From: Clostridiales bacterium
GTDB lineage: Bacteria > Bacillota > Clostridia > Lachnospirales > Lachnospiraceae
Assembly (NCBI GenBank): GCA_021201535.1
Contig: JAJQEU010000102.1
Span: 1 to 54,489, forward strand
Length of the DNA stretch: 54,489 bases
Direction: 5' to 3'
Shown: positions 35,278-42,808 of the stretch, one piece after another
How positions within the stretch are numbered: the stretch's first letter is position 1
Layout: each line of letters begins with the position of its first letter
Program-made: the position numbers and the translations under genes
The notes under the pieces: generated by a model
The model's database searches: none
What the model saw: only the letters and a program-made list of their open reading frames with translations
What the model was told of the DNA's origin: nothing

Positions 35278-35316
35278 AGGGCGCACTTACTCACCACCCG
35301 TAAAACGGGCGGTGGT
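35278..35316 (-). other. MobQ-type origin of transfer (oriT)
   Basis: On the minus strand the sequence TAAGTGCGCCCT (35289 to 35278) matches the nic-region consensus of MobQ relaxases such as RSF1010, with the expected cut after TAAGTGCG. Immediately 5' of it on that strand is the inverted repeat ACCACC...GGTGGT (35293-35316). A hairpin just upstream of nic is the known MobQ layout. The relaxase gene begins 356 bp away. Confidence 0.8.
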
Positions 35317-35644
35317 ATCCTCCCCTGCGGTCCGGAACGTGCGCTCTTCACGAAATGTCCACTGGACACTTCTCCAGAGGGGGCAGGCGATTCCGCAGGC
35401 GGAACCTCCTGTGCAGCCAACTGAACCGTCTGAAGTAATCAGACAGTTCCTGCCCCTGACGTATCCGGTGCAGATGATCGGCATGGAACCCATACCGATG
35501 TTGGCTGTCTGCGAGAACCTGTCACAGCACAAGGCACGCACTTCGGGTGTGGCAGCTTTGTCGCAGATATGGAGGCACCGTGAAATGCGACGCCTCATCT
35601 TCTTTTTTGCGAAAAGAAGCAAAAATGGAAAGGACGGTGATCGA
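35317..35644 (+). other. leader region between oriT and the relaxase gene
   Basis: No convincing gene. It contains a TGTCC-ACT-GGACA palindrome (35357-35369) and a hairpin CTTCTTTT...AAAAGAAG (35599-35619) directly before the relaxase ribosome site. The open frame upstream of 35645 lacks a start with a ribosome site. These palindromes could be relaxase or accessory-protein sites. Confidence 0.5.
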
Positions 35645-37360
35645 ATGGCGATCTACCATTTAGAGGCAAAGGTCATCAGCCGGGGCAACGGGCGTTCCGC
35701 CTGCGCTGCGGCTGCTTATATGAGCTGCTCCCGCATCTATAACGATTATGACGGGATACAGCATGATTACAGCAGAAAGCAGGGGCTTGTCTGGTCACAG
35801 GTCTTCCTTCCGGAGAATGCCCCGCCGGAATGGCAGAACCGTTCCGTCCTCTGGAATGCCGTGGAAGAAAATGAAAAAACGAAGGACAGCCGTCTTGCCA
35901 GGGAGTTTGTCGTGGCACTTCCGGCTGAACTGGAACCGGAGAACTGGAAGAATCTGCTGTCAGAGTATATCCGCAGCCAGTTTGTCGATGAGGGCATGTG
36001 CGCGGACGTCAGCATCCATGATACGGACGGGCATAACCTCCATGCCCATATCCTGCTGACCGTGCGCCCGCTTGATGAAAATGGGAAATGGCAGTATAAG
36101 ACAAAGAAGGAATATCTCTGCATCCGGGACGGCGAGGAACGCGGATTTACCGCCGATGAATGGAAAAGCGCACAGTCTGAGGGATGGGAAAAACAGTACC
36201 CGTACAAACCGGAAAAAGGCAAGAAGAACATATATCTGTCCCCATCGGAAGCCGAACGCCGGGGGCTGGTACGCGCGGGCAAGCATCCCAAAAGCACAAA
36301 ATACGGGCGGCAGAATCCCGTCTCCGAACGCTGGAACAGTGAGGAGCAGCTCATCCTCTGGCGGGAAGCATGGGCGGATATCTCCAACCGCTGTCTGGAA
36401 CAGGCCGGATGTGAGGAACGCATTGACCATCGCAGCCATGCGGAGCGCGGCATAGCAGAACAGCCGACAATCCATGAGGGCGTTTTTGCGCGGAACATGG
36501 AGGCAGACGGGATTGCTTCCGACCGGTGTGAAATAAACCGGCAGATAAGGTCAGACAACCGCCTGCTCCGTGAGCTGAAAAAACAGATGGAACGGCTGGC
36601 AAAAACCGTCAGGGAGTCTGTTCCTGCTGTCGCCGATGCACTTGAGAAGCTCCGGGGGAAAATGGTCCTGCTCCAGTATAACCTCCTGCACAGCCTGGGC
36701 CAGTCGCAAGCGCTGGAGGATAAGATCAGCAGCGTATCCCCTGTCATGGAAGAATATAAGGCAGTAAAAAAACAAATCCGGAAGAAACAGTCGGAGAAGA
36801 AAAAGCTGGCCGGTGAGAAGAGTGACACCGGCGTTTTCAGCCCGCTCCGCCATGTCCGGCTGAATCAGCAGATCGCGGAGCTGACAGAGGATATCGGGGA
36901 ATTAATGACGCGGAAGAAACAGCTGATGTATGAGGTTGGATGCCATGATGAAACAGAGATGAAACTGGCAGAAAATACTTTTGCCCGGATGGAGGAAAAT
37001 ATGGGGAAACTGGATGAACAGCAGGATCGCCTCAAAGAACGGCTCATGGAAAGTGCCGGGCGTTTTATCGAAACGCGGGAAAATATCGGCACAGAAAGGG
37101 CAGATGCCCTGCTTGATGCCCGTGCATCACAGCGTCAGGAGTACCGGGAACGGTATCTGCTGCGCCTCCGCACAGACCTTGGGCAGAAGTTTGACGGGCG
37201 TCGCCTGCACCGTGCCGAAGATCTGGTTGACCAGAGAAACGGTGAAGAGCCGGGAGAAATCAGGGAACGCCTGGCTGAGCTTAGGCAGGAACGTGAAGCA
37301 GAACGCCGCAGGGAACGTGCAGGAAAAGAAAAAAAGAAATCGCATGGGATTTCCCTGTGA
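35645..37360 (+). CDS. MobA/MobL-family relaxase (MobQ)
   Basis: A 571-residue relaxase that nicks oriT and pilots the strand in transfer. The N-terminal domain (about 1-200) has motif I with RSACAAAAYMSCSRIYN (Tyr candidate), and the metal-binding HUH motif in GHNLHAHILLTVR (about 129-141). The C-terminal half is long, charged and coiled-coil-like (KKQIRKKQSEKKKLAGEKS and further E/R/K-rich segments), typical of MobL proteins. ATG at 35645 follows AAAGGACGGTGA. No coupling protein or secretion genes are adjacent, so a helper element is needed. Confidence 0.9.
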   Translation: MAIYHLEAKVISRGNGRSACAAAAYMSCSRIYNDYDGIQHDYSRKQGLVWSQVFLPENAPPEWQNRSVLWNAVEENEKTKDSRLAREFVVALPAELEPENWKNLLSEYIRSQFVDEGMCADVSIHDTDGHNLHAHILLTVRPLDENGKWQYKTKKEYLCIRDGEERGFTADEWKSAQSEGWEKQYPYKPEKGKKNIYLSPSEAERRGLVRAGKHPKSTKYGRQNPVSERWNSEEQLILWREAWADISNRCLEQAGCEERIDHRSHAERGIAEQPTIHEGVFARNMEADGIASDRCEINRQIRSDNRLLRELKKQMERLAKTVRESVPAVADALEKLRGKMVLLQYNLLHSLGQSQALEDKISSVSPVMEEYKAVKKQIRKKQSEKKKLAGEKSDTGVFSPLRHVRLNQQIAELTEDIGELMTRKKQLMYEVGCHDETEMKLAENTFARMEENMGKLDEQQDRLKERLMESAGRFIETRENIGTERADALLDARASQRQEYRERYLLRLRTDLGQKFDGRRLHRAEDLVDQRNGEEPGEIRERLAELRQEREAERRRERAGKEKKKSHGISL

Positions 37361-37436
37361 CGCTGTACCCGGAAGGCAGGATATGGATGTTACAGGCACA
37401 GGCAGCGCTGGCAGTACAATAACGGCGCTGCCCTGC

Positions 37437-37571
37437 TTTTTATCATATAGGAAAGTTCTTCGAACTTCCTATATGATAAAAAACGCTCCGCGAGGATGCA
37501 CATGCCGCGCAAAGGAAGATGTCTGCTTACGCAGACGCGCGGCAGCGCAGGAATCCCGCGAAGCGGGATTC
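37437..37571 (+). other. cluster of three strong hairpins
   Basis: In the 287-bp gap between the relaxase and the tyrosine recombinase genes are three hairpins. One is a long inverted repeat (37437-37483) with arms around ATCATATAGGAA and TTCCTATATGAT. The second has TGCCGCGC and GCGCGGCA arms enclosing TCTGC-TTAC-GCAGA. The third is AATCCCGC-GAA-GCGGGATT (37553-37571). No coding content is evident. The first may be a terminator for the mobilization operon. Confidence 0.65.
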
Positions 37572-37647
37572 TATTTAATGGCAGATGCATGAAATTTGGG
37601 CAGAAAGCTACAATAAAGACATTACCGATTTTACAGGAGGAATTCAA

Positions 37648-38493
37648 ATGGACAACGAAATGATCATTACAGAAGAATTGATTGAGGCATATGCAGACTG
37701 GCTGGGTGGGGAGGAACGCGCGAAAAATACAATAGACAAATACCGGCATGATCTGAAGATCCTGTGCGCGTGGCTTGACGGGCGCCCGGTGACAAAAGTT
37801 CTTGCATCAGAATGGAAAGCCGACCTTCAGGCGCGTTACGCTGCGGCAAGCGTAAATTCCATGCTGGCGGCAGCAAACGGTTTTTTTCGATGGATGGGAT
37901 GGACGGGCATCAAACTGAAATTCCTGAAAATCCAGAGGAAGGTGTTCTGTGATAAAAACAGGGAGCTGGATAAACCGGATTACCAGAGGCTTATTGCGGT
38001 GGCACTTTCCATGGGTAAATCGCGGCTTGCGCTTTTGATGGAGGTGCTCTGCGGACTTGGTCTTCGCGTATCGGAGTTAAAATATATCACGGTGGAAGCG
38101 GCGGGGGCCGGCAGGGCAGAAATTCAGATGAAGGGAAAAATCCGCACAGTCATCATCTCTAATAAATTGGCGCGGAAACTCCTGAAATACGCGAAAAAGA
38201 AAAATATATCCTCCGGGGAAATTTTCATCACTAAAAGCGGCAAAAGCATGTCCCGCGGCCAGATCTGGCAGGAAATGAAGAAACTGGGCGAAAATGCCGG
38301 TGTAGAATCAGAAAAAGTATTCCCCCACAATCTGCGGCACCTGTTTGCCCGGACGTACTATAGAATATATAAGGACATCGCTAAACTGGCGGATATCCTC
38401 GGACATACTTCAATCGAAACCACACGCCTTTATCTGATTTCCACAGGTGAGGAACATGCGGAACAGATCGAAAGTCTGGGGCTGGTATCCTGA
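37648..38493 (+). CDS. tyrosine recombinase, probable DNA invertase of the adjacent promoter
   Basis: A 281-residue integrase-family recombinase with all expected catalytic residues: R140 (GLGLRVSEL), a lysine near 164, H227 and R230 (PHNLRHLF), H253 (ILGHTS) and nucleophile Y262 (TTRLY). The N-terminal SAM-like core-binding domain spans about 8-90. AGGAGG sits 7 bp before the ATG at 37648. The stop codon lies within the left 25-bp inverted repeat of the segment 38490-38887, an intimate link suggesting it inverts that segment. It could also act on other sites in the element; it is not the element's integrase, which is the serine recombinase. Confidence 0.88.
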   Translation: MDNEMIITEELIEAYADWLGGEERAKNTIDKYRHDLKILCAWLDGRPVTKVLASEWKADLQARYAAASVNSMLAAANGFFRWMGWTGIKLKFLKIQRKVFCDKNRELDKPDYQRLIAVALSMGKSRLALLMEVLCGLGLRVSELKYITVEAAGAGRAEIQMKGKIRTVIISNKLARKLLKYAKKKNISSGEIFITKSGKSMSRGQIWQEMKKLGENAGVESEKVFPHNLRHLFARTYYRIYKDIAKLADILGHTSIETTRLYLISTGEEHAEQIESLGLVS

Positions 38494-38514
38494 TAACCAT
38501 AACAAACATTATGT
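38490..38514 (+). repeat. left inverted repeat of the invertible segment (IRL)
   Basis: A 25-bp repeat containing ATAACAAACATTATGT, matching the complement of 38863-38887 at 23 of 25 positions. Its core has CATAA-N6-TTATG arms with a CAAACA spacer, as expected for a tyrosine recombinase crossover site. It overlaps the recombinase stop codon; both orientations keep a TGA there. Confidence 0.85.
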
Positions 38515-38551
38515 ACATAGGCAAGCGAAAGACGTATGCACTTCTTCTTAT

Positions 38552-38580
38552 ATTATAGTCGTGCATGGCACCAAATGCAA
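38552..38580 (-). promoter_or_regulatory. promoter inside the invertible segment, now pointing left
   Basis: On the minus strand TTGCAT (38580-38575), a 17-bp spacer and TATAAT (38557-38552) form a near-consensus sigma-A promoter. An imperfect inverted repeat (CCAAATGCAA, TTGCAATTTGG; 38572-38602) covers the -35. Inversion would move it to about 38797-38825 facing right. Confidence 0.8.
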
Positions 38581-38684
38581 GCAGAAAATTTGCAATTTGG
38601 CACCAACGTCCGTACTGTTTTTCTCTTAAAACGGCCCGGCATCAGAAGATTGCATAAATCCCCTCCTAGCCTTAATAAAACGGC

Positions 38685-38752
38685 AAAAAATGGGTGCAAA
38701 AATGAAGGCGGCAGAAAAAGCCTTTCTGCGGTCCGATTTTTCGCGCCCATTT
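38685..38752 (-). terminator. long hairpin terminator within the invertible segment
   Basis: The arms, each about 30 nt, pair with small bulges around a GCAGAAA...TTTCTGC centre. On the minus strand the hairpin ends in CCCATTTTTT. It would stop transcripts entering from behind the internal promoter in either orientation, on the strand that the promoter reads. Confidence 0.65.
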
Positions 38753-38862
38753 GGCTGTAAATATTGAAGAAGCCATCAGGTTGCGCCATTTTATATGATT
38801 GACAAAGGCTTTCCATGATTACCATGTCAGGGAAAAACAGCATAAATCCAAATCCGTATAGG

Positions 38863-38887
38863 ACATAATGTTTGTTATAGCTATCAG
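38863..38887 (-). repeat. right inverted repeat of the invertible segment (IRR)
   Basis: The partner of the repeat at 38490-38514, in opposite orientation, with the identical 16-bp centre ATAACAAACATTATGT read on the minus strand. It lies 393 bp before the start of the secreted protein at 39280. Confidence 0.85.
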
Positions 38888-38914
38888 ACGGAAAGCATTC
38901 TCAACAGGAAACGG

Positions 38915-39157
38915 ATGCTGCCGGAGCCGGACTTTCCTGAATTGCGCTGTGGGCAGGTGCCTCTTCTGAGAAATCAGCAGTTCATTTATGTAAAAATCGT
39001 CTGCATTTCAAAACAGCTGATTGATGGCAAATTCAGACAAATCTTCTGCAAAGAAGTTGTTGACTGGTATCTGTATCCTGCTATCAAAAATCAGGCTGTT
39101 ACAAAAGAGGAAAAGACAGAGGCACAGGATTGTGAGGTGAGGTTGAACAGGAAATGA
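38915..39157 (+). CDS. possible small protein in the leader of the beta-helix operon
   Basis: An 80-codon frame (starting LPEPDFPELRCGQVPLLRNQ) with AGGAAA a few bases upstream of the ATG. It lies between the right inverted repeat and the 39280 gene, so it would be the first frame on the ON transcript. No family is recognised. It may be a gene remnant left when the switch was acquired; low confidence. A poor TTGACT-N16-TATCAA promoter-like sequence (39060-39087) is inside it and could give basal expression. Confidence 0.25.
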   Translation: MLPEPDFPELRCGQVPLLRNQQFIYVKIVCISKQLIDGKFRQIFCKEVVDWYLYPAIKNQAVTKEEKTEAQDCEVRLNRK

Positions 39158-39279
39158 CTTTTTATGAAATTGTTTTTCACGTTCGCGCAGGTACTCGGTC
39201 TATGTGGGGAATCTTTTAAAAGAACCCCTGCAGGATATGCTCTTAAAGAGCAAAAAATAACATGATTGGAGGTACAAAG

Positions 39280-42200
39280 ATGTCAAAGAAATTGACAAAA
39301 CGGTTGTTGAGTCTGGTTTTGACGTTGTCCATGATGTGCAGCCTGGCGGTCACGCCGGCGTTAGCTGCAGACGGATCGTCTGATACTGCAGCATCAGGGA
39401 CAGTCACAGCCAGCGATTCCGAAGACCCCGAATACATCGAGGCGGGCAATCTGATTGCTGAGGATGAGGGCTGTGTTGAGATTGTTGAAACAGACCCGGC
39501 AACAGAATCAGGTCAAGGTAATTCTGCGGATAATGGCGTGGCAGTGGCAAGTGATGACACTGAAACTGATGATGCAGACAGCAGCGTAATTTCTGTATCA
39601 AATGCAGACAGCTTTGCAGAAGCTGTTAGCACTGCAAATGCATCCGAATCTGCCGTTACCATTCAGCTTACAGACGATGTGGCGTTAGACACCAGCGCTA
39701 TATTTTCCGGCACAGTAGCTGTAACGCTTGACCTGGCAGGCCATGCGATTACCAGAGGTTCCAGTACTACAGGATATCTGATTGGTATTGGATCTGGCTC
39801 AAATCTGACGGTGACGGATTCTGTAGGCGGAGGATACATTGACGGCGCTACCTATACGGTAAATGGAACCACTTATGTCGGATACAGTATCCTTACAAAT
39901 GGTACTTTGGCGCTCAATTCCGGTACGCTGAAAGGTTATTACGGACTGTACATTTCCGGCAGCGAGGCAAATGTTACTATTTCCGGCAGCGGAGCTGTTG
40001 AAGGAACTTCCAGAGGTATTTCCATGAACAGCGGTACATTGACTGTTGAAGCAGGGACAATTACAGGCGGAACCTACGGAATGGTTCAGTTTACCGGTGA
40101 GACAACAATTAACGGCGGCACCATAGGAAGTGCAGGAGAAGGCAGAGGCATTCAGCATCAGGGCGGAAGCCTTACTATAAACGGCGGCACTGTCCTCGGA
40201 GAATATGCGGTTACATCGAATGCATACAATGCCAGCACTACATTAACAGTTACGGGCGGCATCATCGGTGATACAAGTGACAGCACTGATGACTTGTCAA
40301 GCATGGCGTTAGTTGGCGTGTTTGTGATCGGTTCTACAACCACCTATGATGCCAAAGCTTATATTTCAGGCGGCACAATTACGGCCTATGACAGCGGTGT
40401 ATATATTCAGGGCAATGTAGCTGCCGGTGATACCAGCGAAAAGGATTCCTACAACGCAACGGTTACTGTATCTGATGATGCAGTAATTGAAACTGTATAC
40501 AATTCCACATATGGCTATAGCGACAGCGGCGTTTCTGTGTGGGGCAAAGGTGCTGTTTTGAATGTTGAGGGCGGTACTATAAGTTCTGGCGTTTTTGCAA
40601 TCGCAGGTAACGGAACATATAATACATCGGGTTCTGGTTATAGCAATGCTGGTACTGTAATCAATATTACTGATGGTGAAATCAGTTCCGGTGGTACAGC
40701 GATTTATCACCCACAGTATGGTAGTCTTATCATCAAAGGTGGAACTATTACCGGGGAGACAACCGGCATTGAAATCCGTTCTGGTGAGGTTAGCATTGAA
40801 GGAGGGAAGATTAGTGCAGAGTATGATCCGTTGACCTATACGGAAAATCCTAGCGGGACTACTATCGCTGGGGCTGCGCTTGCGGTTGCTCAACATACTA
40901 CCATGCTGGATATCGCGATCACAATAAGTGACGGAGAATTTGAAGGTTTCTTCGGTGTGTATGAGAAAAATGTGCAGGAAAATGAATATACTGACGGAAC
41001 AGACTATTCGGATCATGTCAGTGTTGAAATTACAGGTGGAAAGTTTCTGACAACTTACCCTGTAAAAGATGCAAATTATGATGATATTACGACAAATGCT
41101 GAATATAAGGGATATGCTGTTTATGAAAACTCTGAGGGCGTAATAAGCATAAAAGGTGGATACTACAATAGTGATCCCAGTGAGTATTGCGTATCTCCTT
41201 ACTATGTGGTATCCAGAAGTGACAACGTATCGACTGGCGATCTGGCGTTGACCTACTACTACTATGTTACTGGCAACAGGATTGTTGGGACTGGTATGGA
41301 TTTGGAAAGCGGTGTCATTGAAATAGAGTTCTATGTTAGGGCAGACGCAACAGACTATGCTGCTATCGAGACTTTTACATTGGATGAAGACGAACTGGAA
41401 CTTTCGGATTATGACACTGCAACAGTTGAAGGTTATTCCTGTTATGTAATACCGAAAACGGTTGTGGCTAATAAAATGACCGAAGAATTTGACATTGTAT
41501 TGGAGTTATATGGAGGCTATGCTATTAAGCAAACTACAAGTTTGAAAACTATGGTTAAGGATTGGTTAGATAATGCAGACGAAAGTACCTTGGCATCCTC
41601 TGAAGCAGAAGTTCTCATTACAATGTTGAATCTTGGCGCAGCTACTCAGCTTTTAGATGACAGTAGTTTGACGGCTTCTAAACTGGCAAATGAAGGGTAT
41701 GCATATGGAACTGATGCCACTGTATCCACTCTCACTGAAATTTATAATAGTTTATCATATAGTTCTCTGAGCAATTATAAGCTGACTGCTTCGGGAACAG
41801 GAGATAAGGTGGGATTAAAAGGGATTGGCGTAACATGCGATTCGGACTTTGGTGTAGTGTTGTATACGTCTACAAATTTGGACGAATATAAGGAAGAAAA
41901 TAGAATAGAAGTTCAAGTTGATGGCGTTACCTGTGATAACATTGAAATTTCGGACTATGCAGTGGAAGTTTCGGATCTTAGTGCTGTTGATTTGACGAAG
42001 GAAATTACTTTTATTTTCACTGATGGGGATGGAGACACATATTCATTGACTGCTACAGGAATTTACTTTGCAAGATTTCTGATGAATTCTAAATATTATG
42101 CTGATAGCACAATCAATTTTGCAAAGTGCATGTATATGTATATTAGCGCAGTGAATGAACTAATCTCTGAAAATTCCCAAGAAGGAGGATCAACAGCAAT

Positions 42201-42339
42201 GATATATGTATTTAATGAACCGGAAATTGAAGTTGTTAGTCTTGCCATGTATGACGATGAAGTTACCACTAATGTAAGTTCGGGTGAAGTCAGTGTAGGA
42301 GGCGATACTGACGTTGAAGAAGATGATCTGTTTAATTGA
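39280..42339 (+). CDS. large secreted beta-helix-like surface protein, candidate phase-variable factor
   Basis: A 1019-residue protein with a signal peptide (about 1-30, ending TPALAA), an acidic Ser/Thr-rich linker and a long repetitive region (about 100-650). The repeats have short turns of GGT(I/V)-type strands (for example INGGTIGSAGEGRGI, SGGTITAYDSGVYI), as in right-handed beta-helix or pectate-lyase-like proteins. A non-repetitive C-terminal domain (about 650-1019) follows. There is no LPXTG, S-layer or choline-binding anchor, so it is secreted or held by an unknown mechanism. GGAGG lies 7 bp before the ATG at 39280. Base composition becomes more AT-rich in the second half. It heads the modification/export operon. 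Confidence 0.8.
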   Translation: MSKKLTKRLLSLVLTLSMMCSLAVTPALAADGSSDTAASGTVTASDSEDPEYIEAGNLIAEDEGCVEIVETDPATESGQGNSADNGVAVASDDTETDDADSSVISVSNADSFAEAVSTANASESAVTIQLTDDVALDTSAIFSGTVAVTLDLAGHAITRGSSTTGYLIGIGSGSNLTVTDSVGGGYIDGATYTVNGTTYVGYSILTNGTLALNSGTLKGYYGLYISGSEANVTISGSGAVEGTSRGISMNSGTLTVEAGTITGGTYGMVQFTGETTINGGTIGSAGEGRGIQHQGGSLTINGGTVLGEYAVTSNAYNASTTLTVTGGIIGDTSDSTDDLSSMALVGVFVIGSTTTYDAKAYISGGTITAYDSGVYIQGNVAAGDTSEKDSYNATVTVSDDAVIETVYNSTYGYSDSGVSVWGKGAVLNVEGGTISSGVFAIAGNGTYNTSGSGYSNAGTVINITDGEISSGGTAIYHPQYGSLIIKGGTITGETTGIEIRSGEVSIEGGKISAEYDPLTYTENPSGTTIAGAALAVAQHTTMLDIAITISDGEFEGFFGVYEKNVQENEYTDGTDYSDHVSVEITGGKFLTTYPVKDANYDDITTNAEYKGYAVYENSEGVISIKGGYYNSDPSEYCVSPYYVVSRSDNVSTGDLALTYYYYVTGNRIVGTGMDLESGVIEIEFYVRADATDYAAIETFTLDEDELELSDYDTATVEGYSCYVIPKTVVANKMTEEFDIVLELYGGYAIKQTTSLKTMVKDWLDNADESTLASSEAEVLITMLNLGAATQLLDDSSLTASKLANEGYAYGTDATVSTLTEIYNSLSYSSLSNYKLTASGTGDKVGLKGIGVTCDSDFGVVLYTSTNLDEYKEENRIEVQVDGVTCDNIEISDYAVEVSDLSAVDLTKEITFIFTDGDGDTYSLTATGIYFARFLMNSKYYADSTINFAKCMYMYISAVNELISENSQEGGSTAMIYVFNEPEIEVVSLAMYDDEVTTNVSSGEVSVGGDTDVEEDDLFN

Positions 42340-42410
42340 TTCTCATTTCTTGATGGGAAACAATGTAATATACTTTTAGATGGCTTAAAAGATAGATATG
42401 ATGAGACAGT

Positions 42411-42451
42411 ATACCCAGTGGTCATGGTCATAGACCATAACCACTGGGTAT
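42411..42451 (+). terminator. intercistronic hairpin, possible attenuator
   Basis: A 19-bp inverted repeat with one mismatch (arms starting ATACCCAGTGG and ending CCACTGGGTAT) has an ATA loop and only a weak T tract. It lies between the abundant-type secreted protein gene and the PqqD gene. Partial termination would set a high substrate-to-enzyme ratio, as seen in RiPP operons. Confidence 0.6.
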
Positions 42452-42491
42452 TTCTTGAATTACTATGACATAAGTAACGAGGAGATTCATA

Positions 42492-42758
42492 ATGAAAGTA
42501 AACAAAGATTTTATCCTGCGGGATATGGGAAGTAAATGCGTCGCAGTGCCCATTGGAAAGACCTATGAAACATTCAGGGGATTTATTAAAATGAATGAGA
42601 GTGCGAAGTTCATTTGCGAAGCACTTGCCGTAGGCAAAACTGAGGATGAGGTTGTGGCAGAAATGACTGACAGGTACGGAATTAGCATGGAACATGCAGC
42701 TACCTCCTATCAAAAAGCGGTCGTAAAAATGATGGAAGCAGGTATGCTGGAAGAGTAA
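42492..42758 (+). CDS. PqqD-like peptide recognition/chaperone protein
   Basis: An 88-residue PqqD-family protein. PqqD-like proteins and RiPP recognition elements bind leader peptides. The pattern is visible: MKVNKDFILRDMGSKCVAVPIGK beta-strands and MNESAKFICEAL, followed by helices with TEDEVVAEMTDRYGI. In RiPP clusters it hands the precursor to modifying enzymes. GAGGAG lies upstream of 42492. It is followed by the HPr-kinase-like gene with a 50-bp gap. No short precursor gene is obvious nearby, so its client may be the secreted beta-helix protein or an unseen peptide. Confidence 0.85.
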   Translation: MKVNKDFILRDMGSKCVAVPIGKTYETFRGFIKMNESAKFICEALAVGKTEDEVVAEMTDRYGISMEHAATSYQKAVVKMMEAGMLEE

Positions 42759-42808
42759 TAAATTAGTACCGTTATCTTTTTATAACACTAGAAAGAGAAG
42801 AAAATCAT

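Larger units (their letters stand above)
38490..38887. other. candidate invertible promoter segment (398 bp)
   Basis: The segment is bounded by 25-bp inverted repeats. It holds a minus-strand promoter (38552-38580), a 68-bp hairpin terminator (38685-38752) and a minus-strand nine-codon ORF (38655 to 38626) with a strong AGGAGG site. In the present orientation the promoter fires left, into the recombinase gene. After inversion it would fire right, toward the operon at 39280. This is read as a phase switch in the OFF orientation. Confidence 0.75.

Noticed and set aside
35767-36828. A 353-codon minus-strand frame across the relaxase gene
   Set aside because: Its Ser/Arg/Cys-rich composition is a mirror of the relaxase codons; no start signal or family.
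38799-38827. TTGACA on the plus strand as an ON-facing promoter in the current orientation
   Set aside because: No usable -10 box at 16-18 bp (CCATGT), so the only good promoter in the segment is the minus-strand one.
39280-42339. Tandem DNA repeats or a phase-variable slippage tract in the secreted protein gene
   Set aside because: The repeat is at the protein-motif level only; no long DNA-level tandem or homopolymer was seen.
42395-42433. Short ORF MMRQYTQWSWS in the intercistronic hairpin, as a possible precursor peptide
   Set aside because: No ribosome site, and it is embedded in the hairpin arms, which explains its sequence.
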